This document shows positions 45,991-55,367 of a stretch of DNA of 64,000 nt, in pieces. Position numbers and translations under genes: made by a program. Numbering within the stretch: position 1 is the first letter of the stretch; the number at the start of each line of letters is the position of its first letter. Location: NCBI RefSeq assembly GCF_902459585.1, contig NZ_CABPSC010000003.1, positions 124,001 to 188,000 on the forward strand. Reading direction: 5' to 3'. The notes under the pieces are model-generated. The model ran no database searches. It was given only the letters and a program-made list of their open reading frames with translations, and was not told where the DNA came from. Source of the stretch: Pandoraea nosoerga (GTDB lineage: Bacteria; Pseudomonadota; Gammaproteobacteria; Burkholderiales; Burkholderiaceae).

Positions 45991-46794
45991 CTAAGCCACC
46001 AGCATCACCAGCAGAACGACGCACAGCAGCGTGATGTATGCCTTGGCGTGAATGGTATCGGGAATCCGGCCAATCCACCTCGATGTGGCCCGGATACCCA
46101 GCCATGAACCAACCGCCAAGACCGCGCAAGCGCGCAAGTCGATGTAACCCGCGTGCCATGCACCCAGCGGTGCATCGTTCCACGCCAGCAGCGCATAAGT
46201 CGACGAGCCGACCACGGCCATTGGCAGCGACAGTGGGTTGGCCGCTGCTGTCGCAGCGGTCATGCTGGCGCCGCGGCGGCGCATCAGCGGCACGGTCATC
46301 ACGCTGCCGCCCACGCCCAGGAAGGCGGCGATCGCACCAATCGCCGTGCCTGCGGCAGCGGTCATCCACCGTCCCCATGGACGAATCCGCGCAGCCGTTT
46401 CCTGGGTGAAGCCCGGCCGCAGGATGCTGTCGAGGATCGTCAACCCCAGGTAGAAGATGAAGGCCCAGCGTACCCAGTCCCCGCTCAATGCCAATGCGGC
46501 AGCCGCGCCCGGTATTGCGCCCACGGCGATGTAGCCCAGTAGCGGGCGCACCTGATCCCACGGCACCGTGCCAGCTTTGTGATGGCGCATCGTCGCCAGC
46601 CCCGCACCGAAGATCATCACGCAGGTGGACGTGGCAACGGCCACGTGCATGGCGGCGTCGCCCACGGCGCTGCCGCCATGCGTAGCCAGGAGCACGGAAT
46701 ACAGCACGGGCACGACGACGAAGCCACCGCCGAAGCCGAACAGCACGGTCGTTATCCCGGCGAGGAAACCAAAGAACAAAAGCAGGAAGTACAT
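45991..46794 (-). CDS. TauE/SafE-family (TSUP) membrane transporter
   Basis: A 267-residue protein with about eight transmembrane helices. FFGFLAGITTVLFGFGGGFVVVPVLY and AIGAIAAFLGVGGSVMTVPLMRRRG are the two conserved TSUP repeats. The family exports sulfite, sulfoacetate or other organosulfonates and carboxylates. It is divergent from an AraC gene, 106 bp away, which probably controls it. The methionine at 46794 starts the first helix; ribosome site weak. Confidence 0.9.
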   Translation of the reverse strand: MYFLLLFFGFLAGITTVLFGFGGGFVVVPVLYSVLLATHGGSAVGDAAMHVAVATSTCVMIFGAGLATMRHHKAGTVPWDQVRPLLGYIAVGAIPGAAAALALSGDWVRWAFIFYLGLTILDSILRPGFTQETAARIRPWGRWMTAAAGTAIGAIAAFLGVGGSVMTVPLMRRRGASMTAATAAANPLSLPMAVVGSSTYALLAWNDAPLGAWHAGYIDLRACAVLAVGSWLGIRATSRWIGRIPDTIHAKAYITLLCVVLLVMLVA

Positions 46795-46900
46795 GGCGGA
46801 AACCGCATCGTGAGAGGACGAAACTTCACGATAGGGTGCGCCGAATTGGCTGTCTCTCGCTGATTGGTCAATAATCCTTTTGTTTAGGCCATCCATTGCC

Positions 46901-47686
46901 ATGCGCAACATACCGCTGGACTCCGTGGATGCCGTGGCGCGCCCCGTGCTGGCCATCGGCACCGATTACCCGCCGGGCACCTTGCTCGACACCCATACGC
47001 ACCGGCGCGCCCAGGTGCTGTACGGCATGAGCGGGGTGATGGAAGTGGAAACGGACGATGGCGCATGGGCCATTCCACCGTACAGCGGCGTGTGGATTCC
47101 CGCCGGCAAACCCCACCGCGTGCGGATGCAGGGTGTGAGTACGCGCAGCCTCTACATCGAGCCGGCTGCCGCGCCGCGCCCGGCAGATCACTGCGAGGCG
47201 CTGGTCATCTCCCCTCTGCTGCACCAGTTGCTGCTGGCCTCGGCGGACATGCCCGCGCTGTACGACGAGGACGGGCGCGACGGTGCGCTGGCGCAGTTGC
47301 TGCTGCACGAAGTGCGCCAGACGCAGACGATGCCCCTGTTCGCGCCGATCCCCCAAGACCGCCAGCTTGCACGGCTGTGCAAGGCGTTCCTGAAGTCGCC
47401 CAGCATCCAGGCCACGCCGCAGATGTGGGCGCAACGGCTGCACAAGAGCCTGCGCACTTTCAACCGGTTCTTTCACCAGCAGACGGGCATGAGTTTCGGG
47501 GCATGGCGGCAGCAAGCCTGCCTGCTGGCGGCGCTGCCCCGGCTATCGGCTGGGCAGTCCGTCACGCAGGTGGCGCTGGATCTGGGCTACGACAGCCCCA
47601 GCGCGTTTTCCACCATGTTCAAACGGCGGCTCGGCAAGACGCCGATGAACTTCATCAGCGAATCCGACACGGCCGCATCTCGGTAG
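46901..47686 (+). CDS. AraC-family regulator with cupin sensor
   Basis: A 261-residue regulator. The N-terminal cupin (THTHRRAQVLYGMSGVMEV, WIPAGKPHRVRM) covers residues 15-80. The AraC double HTH covers about 155-255 (TPQMWAQRLHKSLRTFNRFF, VTQVALDLGYDSPSAFSTMFKRRLGKTPMNF). It is of the NimR/RipA-like group, which often controls a divergent exporter, here the TauE/SafE gene. Confidence 0.9.
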   Translation: MRNIPLDSVDAVARPVLAIGTDYPPGTLLDTHTHRRAQVLYGMSGVMEVETDDGAWAIPPYSGVWIPAGKPHRVRMQGVSTRSLYIEPAAAPRPADHCEALVISPLLHQLLLASADMPALYDEDGRDGALAQLLLHEVRQTQTMPLFAPIPQDRQLARLCKAFLKSPSIQATPQMWAQRLHKSLRTFNRFFHQQTGMSFGAWRQQACLLAALPRLSAGQSVTQVALDLGYDSPSAFSTMFKRRLGKTPMNFISESDTAASR

Positions 47687-47788
47687 GGGGTTCCGTGTCC
47701 CTGTCGTGAAATACACATCGCCCAGCCGCCGCAAGCAGGCAGTGGCTGAACGTTAACCATCCGTTCCCCATGATCGCCATGTTCATCG

Positions 47789-48490
47789 CTACCTTTCCTT
47801 TTCGGAGGACAAGGCCTGTCCTTGGCTGCGTACGGAATTCAAGCCCGCACCGCGTTTTCTTGTCCGCGTCCTGGCGATATCGACACGGCACCAGGGACGT
47901 ACCTGCCAATGCTCAGCTTCGAACCGGTCGATGGCTGCTGCATCGCGCAAGGTCATGGCGATCATGTCCAATCCATCGACCAGCATCCGCTTCTGCCTGG
48001 GTTGCAAATCGAAGGGATATTCATCGCCCTGCGGCGTGGAAACGATTTGCTTCTCCACGTCGATGGTCAGGCGCTTTTCCTGGCCATGCGCCACGCTGTC
48101 CATCAACGCCTGGACCTGCTCCGGCGGCAAGGTGACAAGCAGCAGGCGATTGTTCATCGCATTGAAATAGAAGATCTCTCCGTAACTCGGCGCGACGACA
48201 GCATCGAACCCGGCCTGCTGCAATCCCCATACCGCGTGCTCCCGGCTCGATCCGCAGCCGAAGTTCGCCCCGCCCAACAGAATGCGCGCGCCGCGATATT
48301 CCGGACGGTTGAGCACGAAGTCCGGGCGAAGCCGCCCTTCGGTGTCGAAACGCAGGTCATGCAGCAGTCCGTCTGCCAATCCGCTCTTGTCGATCCCCAG
48401 CAGGAACTGCTTGGGCATGATCTGGTCGGTGTCCAGGTTGCCGATTGGCAATGGCGCCGCCACGCCTGTGATACGGTGCGTTTCGCTCAT
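47789..48490 (-). CDS. leuD: 3-isopropylmalate dehydratase small subunit (second copy), odd C-terminus
   Basis: A 233-residue LeuD-like protein. NLDTDQIMPKQFL, GGANFGCGSSREHAVWGL and YGEIFYFNAMNNRLL are conserved. The family normally ends near residue 200 (FEAEHWQVRPW); the last 33 residues here are a basic Ser/Arg-rich tail with no family match, suggesting that the 3' end was replaced at a junction near 47,890. It overlaps leuC by 4 bp. With LeuC it would isomerise isopropylmalate or a related hydroxy-acid. Confidence 0.88.
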   Translation of the reverse strand: MSETHRITGVAAPLPIGNLDTDQIMPKQFLLGIDKSGLADGLLHDLRFDTEGRLRPDFVLNRPEYRGARILLGGANFGCGSSREHAVWGLQQAGFDAVVAPSYGEIFYFNAMNNRLLLVTLPPEQVQALMDSVAHGQEKRLTIDVEKQIVSTPQGDEYPFDLQPRQKRMLVDGLDMIAMTLRDAAAIDRFEAEHWQVRPWCRVDIARTRTRKRGAGLNSVRSQGQALSSEKER

Positions 48491-49905
48491 GCACGGAACT
48501 CCTTGCGAATGTCGACGATGCGTCCGGCAATCGCGGCAGCGGCAGCCATGGCCGGACTCATCAGATGCGTGCGGCTGCCGCGGCCCTGACGGCCCTCGAA
48601 GTTGCGATTGGTCGTGGAGGCGCACCGCTCGCCCGGCGCGAGTACGTCGTCGTTCATCGCCAGGCACATCGAACAGCCCGGTTGCCGCCATTCGAATCCC
48701 GCCTCGACCAGCACCTGCGCGATCCCTTCGCGTTCGGCCTGGTCACGAACCAGCCCGGAGCCAGGCACCACCATCGCCCGCACGCCTGGGGCAACCTTGC
48801 GCCCCCACACCACCCGAGCCGCCTCGCGCAGGTCCTCGATGCGGGCGTTGGTACACGAACCGATGAACACGCGGTCGATCGGAATACCTTCGATCGGCGT
48901 GCCGGGCGCCAAGCCGATGTAATCCAGTGCCTTATGCCAAGTCGCCCTCTCGATGTCACCCACGGCATCGCTCAACGGCGGCACGGTGCCGTCCACCGGC
49001 AGCGCCTGGTCGGGACTGGTACCCCAGGTGACATAGGGAGCGACCTCGGAAGCATCGAAGCGATGCTCGGCATCGAAACGCGCCGATGCGTCCGTGCGGA
49101 GTTGCCTCCATGCGGCACGAGCGGCCGCCAGCGCAGCGTCGTCCATATCGCAGATCCGCTCGCACACGTAGTCGGACGTGATCGCGTCCGGCGCGATCAG
49201 CGCGGCGCGGGCACCGGCTTCCACGGTCATGTTGCACAAGGTCATGCGCGCCTCGGCGGACAGTGCGGTGATAGCTTCGCCGACATACTCGACAGCATAG
49301 CCACGCGCGCCTTGTGCTCCGATCTTGGCGATGATGTGCAAGATCAGGTCCTTGGACGTCGTCCCCAGAGGCAGCCGACCATCGACCTGGATTCGCATGT
49401 CCTTGGCCACGCGATACACCAGAGTCTGCGTGGCAAGCACGTGCTCCACTTCCGACGTGCCGATCCCGAACCCGAGTGCCCCGAGGGCACCGTAGGTCGT
49501 GGTATGGCTGTCGCCGCACAACACGACCATGCCGGGACGGATCAGGCCAAGTTCCGGCGCGACCACATGCTCGATGCCTTGCATCGGATCACGCACGTCG
49601 AACAGCTTGATCCCCTGCTCAGCGCAGTTGGCGGCAAAGTTCGCCGCTTGCCGTGCGGCGGGGGCAATGTCGATCGTGCGCGCAGCAATCGGCACCGGGC
49701 GCGTGGGGATGACGTGATCGACCACGCCCAGTTGCTGGCGTGGGCGCCGCACCCTCAGCCCGCGTTGCGCCAGTCCCGCGAAAGCCTGTGGGCTGGTGTA
49801 TTCGTTCATGATATGCAGATCGGCATAAAGCAGCACGTTGTCGGCGTCCAGGCGTTCGACGGTGTGCGAATCGACCAGTTTCCGGTAAAGCGTCGTCGCT
49901 GGCAT
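48487..49905 (-). CDS. leuC: 3-isopropylmalate dehydratase large subunit (second copy)
   Basis: A 472-residue aconitase-family protein. The 4Fe-4S ligands are C351 (IGSCTNAR), C411 and C414 (PGCSMC). CGDSHTTTYGALGALGFGIGTSEVEHVLATQ is conserved. The N-terminus (DSHTVERL, DLHIMNEYTSPQAF) differs from the housekeeping LeuC and fits a paralogous group. Lying on an ICE next to hydrolase remnants and a TSUP exporter, it may act in catabolism of a leucine-like or other branched hydroxy-acid; that is inference. Confidence 0.9.
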   Translation of the reverse strand: MPATTLYRKLVDSHTVERLDADNVLLYADLHIMNEYTSPQAFAGLAQRGLRVRRPRQQLGVVDHVIPTRPVPIAARTIDIAPAARQAANFAANCAEQGIKLFDVRDPMQGIEHVVAPELGLIRPGMVVLCGDSHTTTYGALGALGFGIGTSEVEHVLATQTLVYRVAKDMRIQVDGRLPLGTTSKDLILHIIAKIGAQGARGYAVEYVGEAITALSAEARMTLCNMTVEAGARAALIAPDAITSDYVCERICDMDDAALAAARAAWRQLRTDASARFDAEHRFDASEVAPYVTWGTSPDQALPVDGTVPPLSDAVGDIERATWHKALDYIGLAPGTPIEGIPIDRVFIGSCTNARIEDLREAARVVWGRKVAPGVRAMVVPGSGLVRDQAEREGIAQVLVEAGFEWRQPGCSMCLAMNDDVLAPGERCASTTNRNFEGRQGRGSRTHLMSPAMAAAAAIAGRIVDIRKEFRA

Positions 49906-49923
49906 GGGCAGGCTCGCGGACAG

Positions 49924-50445
49924 TCAGGAAGGCAGGAAGGCGAGGACGTGATCAAGCAACACCTCGGGCGCTTCCTCCGGGATGTAGTGGCCGCAGGGCA
50001 GCGCCATGCCCTTTACGCCAGGATTCCAGCGGCGCCACTCGGCCAGAGGATCGAAGCAGCGTTCGATCACGCCATCGCGTCCCCACAACGCCAGGAAGGG
50101 ACATTGAATCTGCTTGCCCGCGGCAAGATCGGCCTGATCGTGTTCGAGGTCGATGCCTACCGAGGCACGGTAGTCCTCGCAGATGCCATGTGCGGTTGCC
50201 GGATCGGACAGGCAGCGCAGATAGGCGGCATAGGCCTCAGGCGCGAAAGGCTTCAGGCCGGCACTGCGGGCACCGATGGTCTGCTTCAGGTAGAGATCCG
50301 GATCGGCCCGGATTAGCGTCTCCGGGAAGGGTGCCGGTCGCACGAGGAAGAACCAGTGCCAGTAGGCGCGCGCGAATTCGAATGAGGTCTGCTGGTACAT
50401 CGCCAGCGTGGGTGCCACATCCAGCGTGACCAGGTGGGATACTTG
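49924..50445 (-). pseudogene. 3' half of a haloacetate dehalogenase-like hydrolase
   Basis: The frame VSHLVTLDVAPTLAMYQQT through GHYIPEEAPEVLLDHVLAFL matches the second half of haloacetate dehalogenase-like alpha/beta hydrolases, including the catalytic His region. The first half, with the nucleophile elbow, is missing. The match fades at about 50,445, exactly where a GST fragment on the other strand begins. An internal ATG at 50418 gives a 164-residue open frame, but it cannot be a full enzyme. Confidence 0.8.
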
Positions 50446-50915
50446 AGCTTGCGGATGGAACTTGCATTGCCGAGTGCACTGCCATCACAGAGTATCTCGA
50501 TGCGCTCGTCGGGGAGCCTGTCTTGACGGGCTCCACAGCGTTCGAGAGGGGAATGATTCACATGATGAGCAAGCGCGCCGAACTGGAGCTGCTTGACGCC
50601 ATCAGTGTTTACTTCCACCATGGAACGCCGGGTTTGGGGCCACTGGTGGAGCAATACCAGAACAGGGAATGGGGACTCAGGCAGCGCGACAAGGCCTTGC
50701 GTGGCATGCATTATTTCGACGATGTGCTTCGCAAGCGAGCTTATGTTGCCGGCGACGCGTTCTCCATGGCCGACATTACGGTCATCGCCGGACTGATATT
50801 CGCTGATATCGTCGACTTGGCGGTACCCGCCGAATGCACGGCGCTCTTGGCATGGTACGAAAGGATGAAAATGCGCCCCAGCGTAAAGAGCCAACCTGCA
50901 TTTGTTCGCAGGTAG
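50439..50915 (+). pseudogene. 5'-truncated glutathione S-transferase
   Basis: In one frame the sequence reads LELADGTCIAECTAITEYLDALVGEP, the end of the GST thioredoxin-like domain, then the helical C-domain (YVAGDAFSMADITVIAGLIFADI) to a stop at 50915. The glutathione-binding first 50 or so residues are absent. The break coincides with the hydrolase fragment, so both were cut in one event. Confidence 0.82.
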
Positions 50916-50998
50916 GCCGTTCGACGTATTCGTAACCAAACGCTCGCAAGACAAAATACCGCCGTGGAGCGTTATTACACAAGTCGAGGGCGACAGCC

Positions 50999-51574
50999 GT
51001 GGAGAGTCAGAGAAACACGAACTCCAGTGACAAGATCTTGTCCATTGCAACACGAATCGCCCAAGCACACGGTTACGGTGGCTTGAACGTGCGCCGCTTG
51101 GCCGAAGAAGTTGGTGTCAAACCTGCAAGTCTTTACCATCATTTCCCGAGCAAGGCGGCTCTTGCTGCTGCAGTTGCCAGACGATACTGGGAAAATTCGT
51201 CGACGCAATTGGAAGAACTGTTGAATCGGTTTCCGGACCCCACAGATTGCTTGCGCAGATATCCCAATATGTTCAGAAAGGCGCTGGAGAACGACAACCG
51301 CATCTGCCTGTGCAGTTTCATGACGGCTGAATACGATGACCTTCCCGAGAATGTGAGGCAAGAAGTTCGAACATTCTCTGATGTGCATATCACATGGCTG
51401 GCTAAGGTTTTGGCGAGCGCCGGGATTGTCAATCCGAACATCGCGAAAGAACGCGCGCAGGCCATCTATGCTGCAATCACAGGAGCGCAGCTGATGGCAC
51501 GTGGGCGTTCCGACTTAAGTCTTTTCGATACGTTGATCACGAGCTACAGGGTAGCCGGACTTCTGCCGACATAG
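50999..51574 (+). CDS. TetR/AcrR-family regulator
   Basis: A 191-residue regulator. The HTH is DKILSIATRIAQAHGYGGLNVRRLAEEVGVKPASLYHHFPSKAAL (11-55). The C-domain contains NRICLCSFMTAEYDDLP, close to the AcuR/NemR-like group that senses electrophiles. The GTG start has GAGGG at good spacing. It follows the GST remnant by 83 bp and may have controlled it. Confidence 0.88.
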   Translation: MESQRNTNSSDKILSIATRIAQAHGYGGLNVRRLAEEVGVKPASLYHHFPSKAALAAAVARRYWENSSTQLEELLNRFPDPTDCLRRYPNMFRKALENDNRICLCSFMTAEYDDLPENVRQEVRTFSDVHITWLAKVLASAGIVNPNIAKERAQAIYAAITGAQLMARGRSDLSLFDTLITSYRVAGLLPT

Positions 51575-51608
51575 AGGCGAGGCCGACGGACGCACCACGA
51601 AGACAAAC

Positions 51609-52942
51609 GGCTCTCTCGCGTTTCGTGTGGAAAGAGCCTGATCATGATGCCGCAGGTTTCAGCCATGGATTGCGCGGTAGGTGTTTGAGCTTGGCGCACA
51701 GCAGGTAGGCGATCGCGATCAGGTTGTCGTTGGTGGCGTAGCCTTTGGCCCGGGCCTTGGCAGCCTGGATCTGCGCATTCATCGCCTCGACGAAGCCGTT
51801 GCTCAATCCACTGCGGAAGTGTTCGAGGATGCCGTGCCTGTGCTCGCGCAAGGTGGCACCCAGGCGCTTGAACGACGGCAGCCGGTAGCGACGCGCCCAA
51901 CCGATCCAGCGATCCAGTTCGCGCCTGGCCTCCTCGTGCGCGCGAGCCACCGCGTAGAGGCTGCGCAGCGCCTCCTTCAAGCGCCACGCGCGGGCCGTCT
52001 TCAGGCTGCTGCGCTGCAGCCAGTGCAGGGTGCAGACCTGCTTGTGGCTCCAGCGCTGGGCGTCCTTGAGCAGCGCCCAGCGGCTGCCCTTCAACGCTGG
52101 CTCAACCTTGACCTCGGCCCGGCGCACTTCGTCCAGCGCCCGGCTGGCCAGGGCCACCACATGGAAGGGATCGAAGGTCAGCCGTGCGTTCGGGCAATGC
52201 GCGGCCGCGCCCGCCTGGAAGGCCTTGGACAAGTCCATGCTCAGGTCGCCGATCGCATTCGCATCACCGCCGTGCATCTTCAGATCGGCCACGAACGACT
52301 CGAAGGTCGCCGCATCGCGCCCGGGCGTGGCGAACAGCAACCGCCCCGCGTCTGCGTCATGGAACAGCGTGATGTAGCGCTGGCCGCGCCGGCTACTGGT
52401 CTCATCCACGCCGACGCGCCTGACCGCGCTGTAGTCCTCCCGTGCGCGTGCCCGGTCGACGTGATGACGCAGCACGCGCCAGATGCGGTCATCCGACACG
52501 CCTACCAGCCGCGCCACGTGCGCCACCGGCATCGCCTGGCACAGCGCGATCACGAAGGCCTCCATCACCAGCGAGAAGCCCGAGCCCGGACGCGCCCATG
52601 GCGGCTGGACCTGGCCGGTCTTGCCGCACGCCGTGCAGGCCACCCGCGGAAGACCGGCGTGGATGAAGGCCTTGAACTGGAAGAAGTGCAGGTGCTGCCA
52701 ACGGCGCTCGATCCGGTCATGGATCGGCTGGTCCGCCGCTCCGCAGGCCGGACACCCCAGCCGCTGCGCTTGGCACTCGACGGCAAAGTGGATGGCGCCC
52801 TCAGGCCGCCGGAAATCCACCGAAGTCACCGCCCAAGGCGGACTCAGGCCCAGAGCCTGCGTGAAGAGAGGTTCCATCCAGCCACACTGCCGCACAGGCT
52901 CCGATCAAGCAAGGCACCTTCCACACGAAGCGCGATTGATCC
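51609..52942 (-). mobile_element. Complete ISL3-family insertion sequence with target duplication
   Basis: A 1334-bp element with imperfect terminal inverted repeats of about 30 bp (51609-51638 and 52912-52942; shared core TCGCG.TTCGTGTGGAA). Directly flanking it on both sides is AGACAAAC (51601-51608 and 52943-52950), an 8-bp direct repeat as expected for ISL3-family insertion. One transposase gene fills it. The intact ends and duplication indicate a recent, simple insertion. Confidence 0.92.
51642..52877 (-). CDS. tnp: ISL3-family transposase
   Basis: A 411-residue transposase. The N-terminal zinc-finger region is CPACGAADQPIHDRIERRWQHL and ACTACGKTG. The DDE catalytic region includes VGVDETSSRRGQRYITL, GDLSMDLSKAF and FDPFHVVALA. 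The C-terminal NGFVEAMNAQIQAAKARAKGYAT contains the catalytic Glu. The length is complete. The Met at 52877 fits the family start. Confidence 0.93.
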   Translation of the reverse strand: MEPLFTQALGLSPPWAVTSVDFRRPEGAIHFAVECQAQRLGCPACGAADQPIHDRIERRWQHLHFFQFKAFIHAGLPRVACTACGKTGQVQPPWARPGSGFSLVMEAFVIALCQAMPVAHVARLVGVSDDRIWRVLRHHVDRARAREDYSAVRRVGVDETSSRRGQRYITLFHDADAGRLLFATPGRDAATFESFVADLKMHGGDANAIGDLSMDLSKAFQAGAAAHCPNARLTFDPFHVVALASRALDEVRRAEVKVEPALKGSRWALLKDAQRWSHKQVCTLHWLQRSSLKTARAWRLKEALRSLYAVARAHEEARRELDRWIGWARRYRLPSFKRLGATLREHRHGILEHFRSGLSNGFVEAMNAQIQAAKARAKGYATNDNLIAIAYLLCAKLKHLPRNPWLKPAAS

Positions 52943-53046
52943 AGACAAACGCACGACTGCTGTTTGGGCAAGGCAACCGCCACGTCACGTTTGGGGCGCG
53001 TCCGACGCGCCCGGCATTCTCAGGGCTGGGGGACTCAGGGGCAACC

Positions 53047-53973
53047 TCAAGCCGTAGTGCTCCTATGCATGAGATCCCACGGCTGCGTGTCGTCGAAGCT
53101 CATGCTCAGATGCTCGATGAAACGGCGAACTTTCAACGACACATGGCGCTTGCTCGGATAGATGGCATGAATCGCCAAATCCTTTGTTTTGTGGTCAGGC
53201 AGCAGGACACGAAGCGCACCGCTGGCGATGGACTGCTCGAACACAAAGCTGGGGCCGTAGACCACCCCCGCCCCTGTCAGCGCTGCCGCGAGCAGCATCT
53301 GCATGTTGTTTGCAGCGAGCCGGATCTCACCATCAATGTGATATGTCTGGCCGTTAGCATCCGTAACGCTCCAGTCTCCGGCTGAAACCGCCTGGGAGAA
53401 AGCAAGCCGAGGTGCCTGGCGGAGCTGTTCGATGGTTTTCGGCTCGCCATGTCGTGCCAAAAAGGATGGGGCTGCACAGAACATCATGCGACACGAGGCG
53501 AGCCGCCGAGCAACGAGGTCGGAGTCCTGCAGACGGCCGATGCGGATAGCAACGTCGATGCCATCTGCCAGTAGATCGACATAGCGATCGCTCAGCGTGG
53601 TCTCGATCGAGACATCGGGGTATTCAGCCAGATAATTCGATACAACACGACCAAGATGCAGTGCCCCAAAGGTTGTCGGCGCAGCCACGCGCAAAATTCC
53701 ATGCACACTCTGTTGCGCGTCCTGGGCTTCGCGGTTCGCGTCCTCGTATTCTTCCAGCAAGCGCTTGCATCGCGTGTAGTAGGACCTTCCTACATCCGTT
53801 AGCGTCAACTTGCGCGTGCTGCGTTGAAGCAACCGAACTTTCAGCTGTTCCTCGATCGCGGAAACGTGCTTGCCCGCCATCGACGGTGACAGGCCAAACC
53901 GTCGAGCGGCGCTTACCAAGCTGCCTTCTTCGACTGCGGAGACGAACACCGCCATGCTGAGCAATCTATCCAT
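53047..53973 (-). CDS. LysR-family regulator
   Basis: A 308-residue LysR-type protein of the CrgA/DsdC-like group. The HTH is VFVSAVEEGSLVSAARRFGLSPSMAGKHVSAIEEQLKVRLL (9-50) and the effector domain starts at GILRVAAPTTFGALHL. GAGGTGG lies six bases upstream of the ATG. It is divergent from an alpha/beta hydrolase gene that it probably controls. Confidence 0.88.
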   Translation of the reverse strand: MDRLLSMAVFVSAVEEGSLVSAARRFGLSPSMAGKHVSAIEEQLKVRLLQRSTRKLTLTDVGRSYYTRCKRLLEEYEDANREAQDAQQSVHGILRVAAPTTFGALHLGRVVSNYLAEYPDVSIETTLSDRYVDLLADGIDVAIRIGRLQDSDLVARRLASCRMMFCAAPSFLARHGEPKTIEQLRQAPRLAFSQAVSAGDWSVTDANGQTYHIDGEIRLAANNMQMLLAAALTGAGVVYGPSFVFEQSIASGALRVLLPDHKTKDLAIHAIYPSKRHVSLKVRRFIEHLSMSFDDTQPWDLMHRSTTA

Positions 53974-53994
53974 CCATACCACCTCATTCGATAT

Positions 53995-54007
53995 CCTGAT
54001 TATCAGG
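53995..54007. promoter_or_regulatory. Palindromic operator in the LysR-hydrolase divergent region
   Basis: CCTGAT-T-ATCAGG is a 13-base near-perfect palindrome, 22 bp upstream of the LysR gene start and 100 bp upstream of the hydrolase. It is a candidate LysR-type site. Confidence 0.5.
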
Positions 54008-54106
54008 TGGTGATAAATCTAGGCCTATTATCGTCCGAATGGAATGGGTCTAGCCTAGCACTGTAGCCAGCCGATCCCCGGTGGGCTTTAGCAAAAGGAT
54101 GTTCCA

Positions 54107-54895
54107 ATGAAGGTCGAATCGAACAGCATAGAGATCCATGTCGAGGAGCAAGGGCAAGGCGATCCGTCACTCGTTTTTCTGCATTACTGGGGCGGCTCCT
54201 CCCGCACTTGGAAGCACGTCTGCTCCAGGCTGGCGCCGAACTTCCATACGCTTGCTCTCGATCATCGCGGCTGGGGTCAATCCGACGCGCCTTCGATGGG
54301 CTACGGGCTGGCAGACCTTGCAGCCGATGCAGAGGGCGTGATTGCAGCGCTGCACCCGAAGCGCTACGTTCTGATCGGTCACTCTATGGGGGGCAAGGTC
54401 GCTCAGCTTATGGCTTCGCGGCGGCCTGTCGGACTGGTCGGGTTGGTTCTCGTCGCTCCTTCACCGCCATCGCCAATGATCTTGCCGAAAGAGGCACGCG
54501 AAATGATGGCAGGAGCCTACGCAAATCGCGAAACAGTGGAGGCGACTATCGACAACGTGCTGACGGCCCTCCCACTGTCAGCGGAGGATCGCGAACAAGT
54601 GATCGCGGACAGCTTGCGTGGCGCGCCAGCGGCCAAGCTAGCTTGGCCCAGAGCGACCAGCTTGGAAGACATCACCGGACAGGTAGGTGCCATCGACGTA
54701 CCTACGCTTGTTATTGCAGGCGAGCGGGATCGCGTGGATTCGCCCGAGGTACTGAGGAAAGAATTACTTCCCCGCGTATCGCAAGCCGTCATGACCGTAG
54801 TACCAAGTGCAGGGCATTTGCCTATGTTAGAAACACCGGATGCATTGACTCCATTGATTGAGAATTTCTGCCGTTCACTGCCAGGGAAGGGGTGA
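54107..54895 (+). CDS. Alpha/beta hydrolase
   Basis: A 262-residue alpha/beta-hydrolase. The oxyanion strand is LVFLHYWGGSSRTW, the nucleophile S93 in GHSMGG, the acid near D210 (AGERDRVDSPE) and His in SAGHLPMLE. The family includes esterases, lactonases and chloroperoxidase-like enzymes; the true substrate is unknown. AAGGA precedes the ATG. It is divergent from the LysR gene. Confidence 0.88.
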   Translation: MKVESNSIEIHVEEQGQGDPSLVFLHYWGGSSRTWKHVCSRLAPNFHTLALDHRGWGQSDAPSMGYGLADLAADAEGVIAALHPKRYVLIGHSMGGKVAQLMASRRPVGLVGLVLVAPSPPSPMILPKEAREMMAGAYANRETVEATIDNVLTALPLSAEDREQVIADSLRGAPAAKLAWPRATSLEDITGQVGAIDVPTLVIAGERDRVDSPEVLRKELLPRVSQAVMTVVPSAGHLPMLETPDALTPLIENFCRSLPGKG

Positions 54896-54949
54896 AGCGG
54901 ACATCGCGGCGGTGCGCAATTGAAGCGCCTCGCAGCTAATACGCGGCGA

Positions 54950-55225
54950 AAAGCTCGCCCCCCGAAGGGCGTTGCACGGACGTGGGCGGCGCAGTTCGTG
55001 CACTGGTACAACCACGAGCACCTGCACAGCGGGCTGCGCTTCGTGGCCCCGGCCGTTCGCCATGCCGGTCAGGATGAGGTCCAGTTGCAGGCACGCAGAT
55101 GGGTATACGAGCTTGCCCGCCAGCGCCATCCGCAGCGCAGGACCGGACCGACCCGCAACTGGAGCCGCGTTGGCGCCGTCACCCTCAATCCCGACCGCGA
55201 TGCGGGCGCGCCGAGGCAAAGCCGA
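54950..55225 (+). pseudogene. C-terminal fragment of an IS3-family transposase (orfB)
   Basis: The frame reads ARTWAAQFVHWYNHEHLHSG, then AVRHAGQDEVQLQARRWVYE and TGPTRNWSRV, the end of the IS3 integrase core with its catalytic-Glu downstream region. The first two thirds are missing. It lies 55 bp after the hydrolase. Confidence 0.82.
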
Positions 55226-55367
55226 CAGCATGAAAGTAACCGATTAGCTGCATGAGATCAGGCGACAACTACCTTGACACGCACCGAGAGCACGCCGGCA
55301 ACGGCGTGTTCTTACCCGAAGTCAAAGTCAGATCCTGAGCGAAAGTCCGTATCGCTACCACACTGGA

